DNA of 64,000 nt, taken from the NCBI GenBank assembly GCA_041488095.1, contig JBGPOP010000019.1, forward strand, positions 1 through 64,000, written 5' to 3'. The notes below the pieces were generated by a model, which saw only the letters and a list, made by a program, of their open reading frames with translations, was not told the DNA's origin and did no database searches. This DNA is from DASYPQ01 sp041488095. Lineage in GTDB: Bacteria; Planctomycetota; UBA1135; GCA-002686595. This document shows positions 41,894 through 50,763 of the stretch, piece after piece. The translations under genes were made by a program, and so were the position numbers. Each line of letters begins with the position of its first letter. Positions within the stretch are counted from its first letter, which is position 1.

Positions 41894-43288
41894 ATGAAGC
41901 CCCGGCTCTCGGACCTGTGGAGCTTCGAAGGCACGATCGACCGCGGCGGGTACGCGTTCTGGGGCGTGGCGCTCGCGCTGGTCAAGTACAACCTGGACCG
42001 TGTCCTCGTCGGCCTGACGACGGGCAAGTTCCTGAGCCCGCTCTCCTACTGGGTCCCCGGCGATCTGTTCGGCGTCTTCCCCCTGACCCAGGAGCACGCG
42101 CGGGCCGCGTTCCCGATGCTCGTCCTCGCGCTGCCGTTCCTGTGGAGCGGCATCGCGTTGACGTTGCGGCGCCTGCGGGCCGTGCGCATGCCGGGGGGCA
42201 GCGTGCTCCTCTTCTTCGTGCCGGTCGTCAACCTGCTGTTCTTCGCGGTGCTGTGCGTGCTGCCGTCGAAGGTGGGAGAAGGAGCGGAAGCGCGTCCGCG
42301 CCGGGCGAAGTTCCTCGACCGCGTGATCCCCAAGGGCACGTTCGGGAGCGCCGCGATGTCCTTCCTGATCGTCCTCCCGATCACCACGGGGCTCGCGTTC
42401 CTCTCGGCGTCGCAGCTGCGCAACTACGGCTGGGGCCTCTTCGTCGGCCTGCCGTTCTTCCTGGGGCTCGCCTCGGTGCTGATCCACGGCTACCACCATC
42501 CGCGCTCGATCGGGAGCTGCCTCGGGGTGGCGATCACGGCGTCGGTTCTGCTCGGCGGCCTGCTCATCGCGCTGGCGTTCGAGGGTCTGATCTGCATCCT
42601 GATGGCGGCGCCGCTGGCGGGAGCGCTGGCGCTGTTCGGCGGTTTCGTCGGCTACCTGATCCAGAGGCGACCTGAAGGCGGCCGAGACGCCGGAGCCGTG
42701 GTCTCGTCGCTCGCGCTCTTCCTGCCGGGTCTCTTCGGAGTCGAGCGCTGGACCGGCGCGGAACCGCCGCTCCTCGAAGTGCGCACCGCGATCGAGGTCG
42801 ACGCTCCGCCCGAACGGGTGTGGGAGCACGTGGTTGCGTTCTCCGAGCTTCCGCCGCCGGAGGAGATGCTCTTCCGCCTCGGCATCGCCTACCCGCTGCG
42901 CGCCGAGATCGAGGGCGCTGGCGCGGGCGCGGTGCGGCACTGCGTGTTCTCGACCGGGCCGTTCGTCGAGCCGATCGACGTGTGGAACGAGCCGCGGCAG
43001 CTCGAGTTCTCGGTCTCCGCGCAGCCGCCGTCGATGCGCGAGCTGACGCCCTACCCCGCGATCTCGCCGCCGCACCTCGAGCAGTTCCTCCAGTCGCATC
43101 GCGGGCGCTTCCTGCTCGAGGCGCTGCCCGGGGGCCGGACCCGCCTCGAGGGGACGACGTGGTACACGAACCGGATGTGGCCGTCGCGGTATTGGAGCGT
43201 CTGGTCGGACTGGATCATCCACGAGATCCACGGGCGCGTGCTCGAGCACATCAGGCGGCGGGCGGAAGCTGATGGAAGGCCGCGTTGA
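41894..43288 (+). CDS. DUF805-like membrane protein fused to an SRPBCC (START-like) domain
   Basis: A 464-residue protein in two parts. The N-terminal part resembles DUF805 membrane proteins (LWSFEGTIDRGGYAFWGVALAL, residues 8-29) with about six to seven hydrophobic segments to residue 285. The C-terminal part (about 288-455) is a polyketide-cyclase/SRPBCC fold with TAIEVDAPPERVWEHVVAFSEL and TWYTNRMWPSRYWSVWSDWIIHEIHGR. It closes the regulator-led cassette. SRPBCC domains bind hydrophobic ligands; a lipid or isoprenoid role near the membrane is possible but unproven. Confidence 0.82.
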   Translation: MKPRLSDLWSFEGTIDRGGYAFWGVALALVKYNLDRVLVGLTTGKFLSPLSYWVPGDLFGVFPLTQEHARAAFPMLVLALPFLWSGIALTLRRLRAVRMPGGSVLLFFVPVVNLLFFAVLCVLPSKVGEGAEARPRRAKFLDRVIPKGTFGSAAMSFLIVLPITTGLAFLSASQLRNYGWGLFVGLPFFLGLASVLIHGYHHPRSIGSCLGVAITASVLLGGLLIALAFEGLICILMAAPLAGALALFGGFVGYLIQRRPEGGRDAGAVVSSLALFLPGLFGVERWTGAEPPLLEVRTAIEVDAPPERVWEHVVAFSELPPPEEMLFRLGIAYPLRAEIEGAGAGAVRHCVFSTGPFVEPIDVWNEPRQLEFSVSAQPPSMRELTPYPAISPPHLEQFLQSHRGRFLLEALPGGRTRLEGTTWYTNRMWPSRYWSVWSDWIIHEIHGRVLEHIRRRAEADGRPR

Positions 43289-43391
43289 GGGTCGCGGGGG
43301 ACGGGACGGAAGGGCAGGCGGAGCGACTCGCCGCATGGAATCCGCAGGAATCCGGTAACGTCGGCTCCCGGCTCCCTGAAGAAGGAGAGCG

Positions 43392-46300
43392 ATGGGCGAG
43401 CGCCGGCTGGAAGAGCTGTTCGAACGGTTCCGCCGCGAGGCGGACCTGGAGGCGCTGGCCGAGGTCTTCGATCGCACGGCCGAGCGGCTGCTCAAGGTCG
43501 CACGTCACCTCGTGCGCGACGAGGCCCAGGCCGAGGACCTCGTGCAGGCGACGTTCCTGGCCGCGATCGAGCACGCGGAGCGCTTCGACGCGTCGCGCGA
43601 GCTCGTGCCCTGGCTCGTGGGCATCCTGACGAAGAAGGCGCAGCTCCTGCGGTCGCTCGCGGAGCGCGCGCCGGATCCCGGAAGGCTCGCGGAGCGTTCG
43701 ACCGAGGATCCCGCGCACGACACGGAGTTGCGGGAGTTCATGGCGACGCTCGAGCGCGCGCTCGAGCGCGTGCCGGACGCGTATCGTCAGGTGTTGCGCA
43801 TCCACCTGGCCGAGGGAAAGGGGGCCGAGGAGATCGCGCGGGAGCTCGACCGTCCCGCGGGGACCGTGAGGGTGCAGCTCCACCGCGGGCTGAAGCATCT
43901 GCGGCGGAAGCTCCCGGCGGGATTCGCGCTCGGAGGGCTGGTCGTCTTGTCCGCGCCGCGCGGGCTCGCGGCGATGCGGAGGCTGGTTCTCGGTCGCGCG
44001 GGCGCGCTCGCGAAGGCGGGCGCGGCCGGCGCCGCGGGCGTGTCGACAGCGCAGATCCTGGGAGGTGTGCTCGTGGGCAAGAAGATCGCAGTGGCTGCAG
44101 GAATCGTGATCGTCGCGTCGGGCGCGTTGTGGGTTGCGACTCGGGACAAGGCTCCCGCGAAGAGCGCGTCTGCGGTCCGGGCCTCTGGGCCGGCACAGCT
44201 CGAAGTCGCAGAGGTCGCGAGCGCCGGAGACCCGAAGCTCGCTGGGGATCCGAGCACCGTGCAGCGCGAGCCCGCCTCCCCAGCTGCCTCCGCCGTCACC
44301 GACGATCCCTACGGCTCGCTCGACATGGAATGGGTGTGGGCCGACGGCACGCCCGCCTCCGGGATCGGGGTCGGAGCGGAACCGATGGGAGAAGATCATC
44401 CCTCGGATCACCTCGTCTACGACATCACGGACGAGCACGGCCATCTCACGTTCGAACACCTGCACGAAAGCAAGGTCGAGATTCAATCCGACCGTGGCTG
44501 CTCATCCGAGAATCTTGAGAGCTCAGTGGTACGCGGCCGGCGGACCTCGGTGCGGTTCACGGTCCCCGCTGGCGAGGACGTCAGCGGGAAAGTCGTCGAC
44601 TTGGAGGAGCGTCCGGTCCCGGGCGCGCTCGTTTGGATCACCCGCTACGCTCGAGAAGCCGGGGTCATCGTGGCGCAGAGCGCGGCGGACGGGTCGTATC
44701 TCGTGCGCGCGGCCCATTCTTCGTGCTGCCTGTTCGCGACTGCCGACCGATCCGGAAGTTCCCTCGTCGAGGATCTCCGAGACCGGGATCCGCACACCGC
44801 TGGAACGATCGTCCTCGATCTGAAGCTGCGCGGAGAGTGCGGAGCGATCGAGGGAGTCGTCCGCGATCCCGAAGGGAAACCGATCGAAGGTGCATGGGTG
44901 ACGATCCGATGCGAGCGGTCCGCCACCCTTCGCGAAACCATCGAATGGCCTCAGGTTTGGATGCCGAGTGCTTCGGACGGTGCCTTCCGGTTCGCAGGGC
45001 TCCACAAGGGCCGCGCCGAGGTCGAGGTCGACGCGCACGGATACGCGGTCTGGATCGGGAAGGCTCTCCTCGAGGAGGGACGGACGACGCGGGTCGACGT
45101 GGGTGTCGAGAGGGGATTCACCGTCGAAGGAACAGTGCGCACGGCGGAGGGTTTGCCCATCGCCGGTGCGACGGTGCACCACGGTCCGACTACGGCTGAG
45201 ACGGTCTACGTTTGGCGCCCGCAGCTCTCGACGAAGACGAGCGATGATGGTCGATACCACCTCGGCTTCGTCCCCTCGGGCGTGGTCAAGCTGGTGGCGG
45301 AATCGCGGAACCCCAAGGCGGTACTGAGAGCAGCCGCTGAGGTCACGGGACGATCGGGGGACGCCTTGACTTGGGATGCCGTCCTCCGCGAGTACGGGAA
45401 GATCGTCGGCCGCGTTGTTGACGAATCCGGCCGCCCACTCGAGGGGTGGACTGTGGAAACCGGGACGCGTGCCCATCTCGAGTTCTATCCACGCAGCACG
45501 AAGTCGGACGCGCAGGGCCGATTCGAGATCCTCGACTGCGCGGACGTCCCGTTCCTGGTCGCGGCCTACCCGCCCGGCAAGGCCGGTCAATACCACGCTC
45601 TGGCTGGTGCTCTGGAGGATGGCGTCTCACCGGGAAAGGGAGAGATCCTCCTCACTGTCACGTCCGCGAGCAAGCCGAGCGCCTATCTCAGCGGGAGGAT
45701 CGTCGACGACCAGGGCAAACTCGTCGAGGGCGCTCAGGTTGTCGCTCACAACGAGGGGACGAACCAGGGGGCAGGCGCGACCACCGCCAAAGAGGACGGA
45801 GGCTTCCGGATCGGGCCGTTGCCCTCGGGAAGGTACACGCTCCATGTGGATCCCAAGGACCTCCCGCCTCTGATTCTCGATGGGATCGAGATCGCGCCCG
45901 ACGAGCAACGCGACCTCGGAACGATCACCCTCAAGGCTCGAGGTCGGTTCGAGCTCGTCCTCCGACTAGAGGACGGATCGATTGTGGACAGACCCTCCAT
46001 CATGCTGATGCAGGGTCGCTACGCTCACTTTCTCGAGACGGACGACGGCTTCACGTTCAAGAGCGAGGAGCTGTACCCAGGCACCTACACGCTCTTCCCG
46101 ATCGGCCAGAACATCGCAACCGAGCAGCGCACGATCGACATCGCGAGCGGCGATGCAACCCGCGTCGAGCTCCGGCTGCGCGCGGGAGTTCCTCAATCGT
46201 TCGAGTTCCTTCCACCTCGAGGAGAGAAGGCTCCGGACGAAATGCGCGTCGTCATCCGCGATTCGGATGGCAAGGTCCTGCTCGACCGCGCCTCATCCAC

Positions 46301-46472
46301 CAACATGTCGAACGATGGGACCAGTACGCCCGGCTTCCTGGCCGGCTTCGCGCCGGGACGGTACACGTACGAGGCCATCTCGAACCGATGGGAGTGCAGC
46401 GGCTCATTCGAGATCGGGGCGACGACTACGCCATGGGGGATGATCCACGGGAACCTCGTTCGAAGGCGCTAA
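43392..46472 (+). CDS. ECF sigma factor fused to a transmembrane helix and a large extracytoplasmic repeat domain
   Basis: A continuous 1026-residue frame with a GAAGGAG ribosome-binding site. Residues about 5-85 are sigma region 2 (LEALAEVFDRTAERLLKVARHLVRDEAQAEDLVQATF) and about 115-172 are region 4 (YRQVLRIHLAEGKGAEEIARELDRPAGTVRVQLHRGLKHL). A hydrophobic stretch near 176-189 and a clear membrane helix (about 229-249, KKIAVAAGIVIVASGALWV) follow. The remaining 770 residues are carboxypeptidase-regulatory-like repeats, for example EGVVRDPEGKPIEGAWVTI and GRVVDESGRPLEGWTVE. The sigma part would be cytoplasmic and the repeats outside. Such one-protein sigma sensors are known in Planctomycetota; the repeat-rich sensor is unusual. 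Confidence 0.88.
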   Translation: MGERRLEELFERFRREADLEALAEVFDRTAERLLKVARHLVRDEAQAEDLVQATFLAAIEHAERFDASRELVPWLVGILTKKAQLLRSLAERAPDPGRLAERSTEDPAHDTELREFMATLERALERVPDAYRQVLRIHLAEGKGAEEIARELDRPAGTVRVQLHRGLKHLRRKLPAGFALGGLVVLSAPRGLAAMRRLVLGRAGALAKAGAAGAAGVSTAQILGGVLVGKKIAVAAGIVIVASGALWVATRDKAPAKSASAVRASGPAQLEVAEVASAGDPKLAGDPSTVQREPASPAASAVTDDPYGSLDMEWVWADGTPASGIGVGAEPMGEDHPSDHLVYDITDEHGHLTFEHLHESKVEIQSDRGCSSENLESSVVRGRRTSVRFTVPAGEDVSGKVVDLEERPVPGALVWITRYAREAGVIVAQSAADGSYLVRAAHSSCCLFATADRSGSSLVEDLRDRDPHTAGTIVLDLKLRGECGAIEGVVRDPEGKPIEGAWVTIRCERSATLRETIEWPQVWMPSASDGAFRFAGLHKGRAEVEVDAHGYAVWIGKALLEEGRTTRVDVGVERGFTVEGTVRTAEGLPIAGATVHHGPTTAETVYVWRPQLSTKTSDDGRYHLGFVPSGVVKLVAESRNPKAVLRAAAEVTGRSGDALTWDAVLREYGKIVGRVVDESGRPLEGWTVETGTRAHLEFYPRSTKSDAQGRFEILDCADVPFLVAAYPPGKAGQYHALAGALEDGVSPGKGEILLTVTSASKPSAYLSGRIVDDQGKLVEGAQVVAHNEGTNQGAGATTAKEDGGFRIGPLPSGRYTLHVDPKDLPPLILDGIEIAPDEQRDLGTITLKARGRFELVLRLEDGSIVDRPSIMLMQGRYAHFLETDDGFTFKSEELYPGTYTLFPIGQNIATEQRTIDIASGDATRVELRLRAGVPQSFEFLPPRGEKAPDEMRVVIRDSDGKVLLDRASSTNMSNDGTSTPGFLAGFAPGRYTYEAISNRWECSGSFEIGATTTPWGMIHGNLVRRR

Positions 46473-47617
46473 ATCGTCCGCTCGAGCGTCGACTCCGCCG
46501 CCGCCGGCTTCGTCGCCTCGCGGTAGGCGAGCAGCGTCTTGCGCGCGCACTCCTTCCACGTGAACTCCCGCGCGCGCTTCTTGCCTCGGACGGCGAAGTC
46601 TCGCGCGATCTCCGGCTCGGCGATCAGGCGCCGCGTCGCCTCGAAGATCTGGTCGCTGTCGGTCGGCTCGACGAGCAGCGCCGCGTCTCCGAGCACCTCC
46701 GGCATCGATGTCACGCAGCTCGACACGACCGGAATCCCGCATGCCATCGCCTCGAGCGGAGGCAGGCCGAACCCCTCGTTCAAGCTGGCGAACACGAACA
46801 CCTCCGCCTGCGCGTAGAGCCGCGGCAGCTCCTCGTCCGCCACGAATCGCCGCCACTCGACGCGCCCGCGCGCCGGCGAGTCCGCGAGCGCCCTCTCGAA
46901 CACCTCCGACCCGTACCCGGGCGGTCCCGCGATGACCCATCGATGCGGGAGCCCCTCCTTCACGATCTTCTCGAACGCCTCGAGCATCCGCAGGTGGTTC
47001 TTGCGCGCATCGACGCGCGACACGGTGAGCACATACGGCTCGCTCGGCGGCGGAAATCCCTCCGGCGGCAGCCCTCGCGCGACATGATCGCAACCGAGAT
47101 GCGCGATCGCGACATGATCGGGCTTCGCGCCGAGCGTCAGCACCACCTCCGCCCCGACGTACTCGCTCGGCACGATCACGATCTTCGCGCGAGCGACCAT
47201 CTCCTTCGCCGCCGCCGTCATCCGCTCGGCCGCCTTGCGCGACAGGTATCCGGCGTCCAGCGTGTAGATGCAGTCGAAGATCGTCGCCACCTCGACCGCT
47301 TTCCGCACCCTCAACAAGTGCGGCTGCGTGTGGTGGTACAGGTCGCAGCCGCCCACGAGGTCGTCGACGCCCTTCCCCAACCGCTCGAGCAACGCCGGAA
47401 TCCATCGCGATGGGAAGCGCAGCCGCACCAGCTCGGCCTTCGAGCCCGAGACGCCGAGCTCCTCCCGCGTGAACCTCGAGCTCGCGAGCGTGTACGCGAA
47501 CAGGCCCAGGTTCGAGTCGAAGTTCACCTCGACGAACCCGCGCACCAGCTCGCGCGCGTAGCGGCCGATCCCCTCGCGGTTGATCAAGGCCGGGCGGTAG
47601 TCGAATCCGACGCGCAC
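46469..47617 (-). CDS. GT4 family glycosyltransferase of a surface-polysaccharide cluster
   Basis: GTG 47617 gives 382 residues starting VRVGFDYRPALINREGIGRYARE, typical of group-1 transferases such as those for mannose; the longer open frame upstream is low-complexity. Donor-side motifs are SRVDARKNHLRMLEAFEKI and the E-x7-E motif EGFGLPPLE followed by AMACGIPVV. It follows the flippase gene after 22 bases. Its stop codon overlaps, on the other strand, the stop of the sigma factor fusion (CTAA, 46469-46472). Confidence 0.88.
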   Translation of the reverse strand: MRVGFDYRPALINREGIGRYARELVRGFVEVNFDSNLGLFAYTLASSRFTREELGVSGSKAELVRLRFPSRWIPALLERLGKGVDDLVGGCDLYHHTQPHLLRVRKAVEVATIFDCIYTLDAGYLSRKAAERMTAAAKEMVARAKIVIVPSEYVGAEVVLTLGAKPDHVAIAHLGCDHVARGLPPEGFPPPSEPYVLTVSRVDARKNHLRMLEAFEKIVKEGLPHRWVIAGPPGYGSEVFERALADSPARGRVEWRRFVADEELPRLYAQAEVFVFASLNEGFGLPPLEAMACGIPVVSSCVTSMPEVLGDAALLVEPTDSDQIFEATRRLIAEPEIARDFAVRGKKRAREFTWKECARKTLLAYREATKPAAAESTLERTI

Positions 47618-47639
47618 GCTCTCGGTCCTACACGCCCGG

Positions 47640-48995
47640 TCAGCCCGTGGCCAGGGGCAACAGCGACGAGAGCCACGCCCCGAGCGCGAACAACGCCGGC
47701 CCGGCGAGCCACAGGAGCCCACGCGCTCCCGAGAAGGGCCTCACGCCGATCCGCGCCAGCGCCACGGTCGCCCCCAAGGTCACCACGGCCTCGGTCGCGA
47801 GCGTCGCGGCGCCCGCACCGTCGATCCCCATCGCCGGGACGAGCACCGTGTTCGCCGCGAGGTTCGCCGCGAGGCCCGTCGCGGCGATCGCGAGGATCGA
47901 TTTCGTCCTTCCCGCGGCGACGAGCGCCGTCATCAGCCCCGACCCGGCGTAGATCACCGCCGTCGCGCCGAGCAGCCAACGCAGGCTCCCTCCCGCCGAC
48001 TCGAAGCCCTTCCCGAACAGCGACAGGATCCGCTCCGTCCACGGCCACAAGAGCCCGGCGCCCAGGCTCGCGAGCGCAAAGAGCGGCTGCGAGAGCTTCC
48101 CCACCGCGTCCCCGAGCCTCCCCGCCGCGTGCTCGCGCGCGAGCCACGGCAGCGCCGCCTGCGACGCGAACAGCGCCACCATGATCGTCATCGACATCAC
48201 CCGCACGCCGACGTTGTAGCGACCCAGCGGCTCCGCTCCGCAGATCGCGCGCACGAACACGTTGTCGGCCCAGAAATAGGCCTGCTGGAACAGGCTCGCG
48301 AGCCCGAGCGGCAGCGCGGCCAGCAGGATGTCGCGGATCGGCGCGCCCGCCGCGCTCCCCCGCGGCAGGTGCCTCCGCGCGGCGAGGTGCAGCATCCCGT
48401 TCGCGATCGCGCTCCCGAGCGCCACCCCGCACAGGAAGTGCGCGCTCTCGCGATCGTCGTGCACGGCCAGCGCGAGCACGAAGAACAGCGACATCGCGCT
48501 CGCCATCGCGCGCATCGCGACCGGCACCCCCCACGCGATCCGGTTGCGGAACACCGTGCTCGACAGCTCGAAGACGTGCGTGACCGGGTAGAGGCTCGCG
48601 AGCAGGATCCAGGCCGCGCCGCTCTCCCTCCACAGGAACGCTCCACCGCCGACGAGCAGCACGCCGAGCGATCCGGTCGCGAGACGGATCCGGCGCGTCG
48701 CCGCGAGGACCTTGGGGATCGCCGCCTCGTCGTCGGCCGTCCTCTGCACGGCGATCTGGCCCGTGCCGAAGTCGGCCAGGCTGTCGAGCAGCGCGAACAC
48801 CGCCAGGTAGAACGTGAAGCGCCCGAACTCGTCCGCGGAAAGCTGCCGCGCCGCCGTCCACAGGATCGCCACGGTGCACCCCGATCCGAAGACCCGGCCG
48901 AGCACGAGCAGCGCCGTGCCGCGCCAGACCCGTCTCGGCACGCCGAGACCCGCGAGCCCGGCGCGAGAGGAGTCGTTCGCGCTGACGGGGATCAT
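47640..48995 (-). CDS. Wzx/MurJ-type polysaccharide flippase
   Basis: A 451-residue integral membrane protein with about 12-14 predicted helices, starting from ATG 48995 in an ATGA overlap with the upstream gene. Sequence traits of the MVF/Wzx group include the N-terminal LSADEFGRFTFYLAVFALLDSLADFGTGQIAVQR and conserved Asn, Arg and Asp within helices. It should move an undecaprenyl-linked glycan or a similar lipid across the inner membrane, matching the adjacent glycosyltransferase and the DegT aminotransferase gene nearby. Confidence 0.85.
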   Translation of the reverse strand: MIPVSANDSSRAGLAGLGVPRRVWRGTALLVLGRVFGSGCTVAILWTAARQLSADEFGRFTFYLAVFALLDSLADFGTGQIAVQRTADDEAAIPKVLAATRRIRLATGSLGVLLVGGGAFLWRESGAAWILLASLYPVTHVFELSSTVFRNRIAWGVPVAMRAMASAMSLFFVLALAVHDDRESAHFLCGVALGSAIANGMLHLAARRHLPRGSAAGAPIRDILLAALPLGLASLFQQAYFWADNVFVRAICGAEPLGRYNVGVRVMSMTIMVALFASQAALPWLAREHAAGRLGDAVGKLSQPLFALASLGAGLLWPWTERILSLFGKGFESAGGSLRWLLGATAVIYAGSGLMTALVAAGRTKSILAIAATGLAANLAANTVLVPAMGIDGAGAATLATEAVVTLGATVALARIGVRPFSGARGLLWLAGPALFALGAWLSSLLPLATG

Positions 48996-50653
48996 TCGAG
49001 GCGCGCGTCCTCGATGTGGATCCACGCGACCGCGGGGTCCGAGTCCGTGTTCTCGGCGACGAGCTCGAGCTCCTTCGCCCCGGAGAGATCGACGTCGAGA
49101 TCGAGGCCGCGTGGGGCGAACGGCAACCTCTCGTGCACCACGATCCTTCCATCGACCCGCACGCTCAGGATCAGCGCTCGCGGCCGATAGGTCAGCTTGG
49201 GCCGGGCGACGGACATGGCCTTGCCCCGCAAGCGCCGGCTCCCCCCGTCCACCGTCACCCGGACCTCCGTCGGCCCGTACTCGCCGGCGCGCAGGAGCAG
49301 ATAGGGCTGCTTCGGCACGGCGTCGAAGGGAGGGTAGGGCATGCTCGAGGAACGCACGAATCCCGTCTTGCCCCGAAGGCGAACCTTCGAGTCCCGTCCG
49401 AAGAGCGTGGAAGCAACCTGCCGGTCGGAGCCCTCGAGCAGCTTGCTCCTGAGCACGGCGCCCATGCTCGACGTGTCGATCGGATCGAACTTGCCCTCGA
49501 TCCCCGCACGGAGCGCTTCGAACGCGACGAGGTTGCCGAGATCGTTGTAGTGGCCGTAGAGCTTGGCCGATCCCCCGAAGAAACGTGCGGTTTTCTCGGG
49601 CATCCCGTCGGCCGCGGCCAGGAGGAAAGGCCGCGTGCGGATCACCGGGACGCCGAGCGCGCTCGCCGTCTCGTCGACGAGGTCCTCCGCCCAGCGGCAC
49701 GTGGCGGACTGCGCCACGTTGCCCTCGCCTTGGAAGGCCAGGAAGAAGTGCCGCACACCCCGCGACTCGAGCTCACGGTGGATCTCCTCCAGGATCTTCC
49801 TGCCGAGCGCGACCTTTTCCGCCTGACGGTCGAACCTGCGCCGCAGGTCCTTCTGCCAACTCCGGGGCAGCGCGTGCGGGCGGAAGGTCAGGAAGCGGCC
49901 AAGGTAGCTCCGGATCCGGATCGGGTTCCTGGCCAGATACTCCTCGGGATCGACGATCACCGGGCCGCTGGAGACGAGCCGGTCGCCGGCGATCGAGAGG
50001 CGCGGCTTCGGCCAGCAGCGGAAGGCGAGGACGTCGCGGTCGAAGTCGTTGTCGACCAAGAAGCTCACCACGACGATCGGGTCGAGGTCCTTCCAGGGAT
50101 CGATCGTCCGGCGGATGAGGAGGTACATCTGGTCCACTCCGTAGCCTCCGGTTCCGTAGTTGATCAGGCAGTAGCGCTTCGCGAGATCGCTCCTCTCGAG
50201 GATCGCCTGGAAGCAGTCCTCGGGCGACGTGTTGCAGGCCGCGAACGAATCGCCGTAGAGAAGGATCGGCCGCCGGCCCGCCAGATCGGGCGCGAGAAGG
50301 TGCACGTCGTTCTCCTGCTGTTCGGAGTACCTGGCCCAACCGCACTCCGGGTCGGGGACATTCGCGGGGCCTTGCTGGCTCGGGTCCAGGAGGAGGTACT
50401 GGAGCTTCCAGTAGTCGTCGTCCGAGTTGCTGTCGGCGAAGTACTCGGGCCGGCGCAGGTCCGCCCCGAGCGTGCGCGCGAGCCGCGAATCGCTGAAGAG
50501 GAAGAAGCGCAGGCCGATCTCCAGAGCCGGGACGACCAGGGCGCAACCGAGCAGCAGGGCCAGGAGCGCGTTCCTGAGCCTGCGCTTTCGACGACCTCGA
50601 GTGGACTCGGGCTGCAGGGGAGCCCTTTCAGCCGCGTCGGGCCGCGCGGTCAT
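48992..50653 (-). CDS. Membrane-anchored SGNH-like hydrolase with C-terminal NPCBM-like domain
   Basis: ATG 50653 gives 553 residues. After a basic N-terminus and one membrane helix (about 27-46), an SGNH-type domain shows block I as YGDSFAACN (Ser nucleophile) and a possible block V His in GHYNDLGNLVAFEAL. The last 110 residues are beta-rich (VTVDGGSRRLRGK, KELELVAENTDSDPAVAWIHIEDARLE), matching the pattern of NPCBM carbohydrate-binding modules. AlgX-like SGNH proteins acetylate exopolysaccharide, so modification of the cluster's product is plausible. It ends in an ATGA overlap with the flippase gene. Confidence 0.75.
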   Translation of the reverse strand: MTARPDAAERAPLQPESTRGRRKRRLRNALLALLLGCALVVPALEIGLRFFLFSDSRLARTLGADLRRPEYFADSNSDDDYWKLQYLLLDPSQQGPANVPDPECGWARYSEQQENDVHLLAPDLAGRRPILLYGDSFAACNTSPEDCFQAILERSDLAKRYCLINYGTGGYGVDQMYLLIRRTIDPWKDLDPIVVVSFLVDNDFDRDVLAFRCWPKPRLSIAGDRLVSSGPVIVDPEEYLARNPIRIRSYLGRFLTFRPHALPRSWQKDLRRRFDRQAEKVALGRKILEEIHRELESRGVRHFFLAFQGEGNVAQSATCRWAEDLVDETASALGVPVIRTRPFLLAAADGMPEKTARFFGGSAKLYGHYNDLGNLVAFEALRAGIEGKFDPIDTSSMGAVLRSKLLEGSDRQVASTLFGRDSKVRLRGKTGFVRSSSMPYPPFDAVPKQPYLLLRAGEYGPTEVRVTVDGGSRRLRGKAMSVARPKLTYRPRALILSVRVDGRIVVHERLPFAPRGLDLDVDLSGAKELELVAENTDSDPAVAWIHIEDARLE

Positions 50654-50763
50654 CCGCGAAGTGTAGCAGGAAATGCGCCCCGCCAGCGGATGCCCCATCC
50701 GGAATCGAGTGGTCGAACCGGACGCGCGGGGCCGCTAGGATGAGCGCGACCGAAGGAGGACGC

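Noticed and set aside
43392..46472. Possibility that the sigma factor and the repeat protein are two genes joined by error
   Set aside because: The frame is uninterrupted, there is no internal start with a ribosome-binding site at the junction, and the membrane helix falls logically between the parts.
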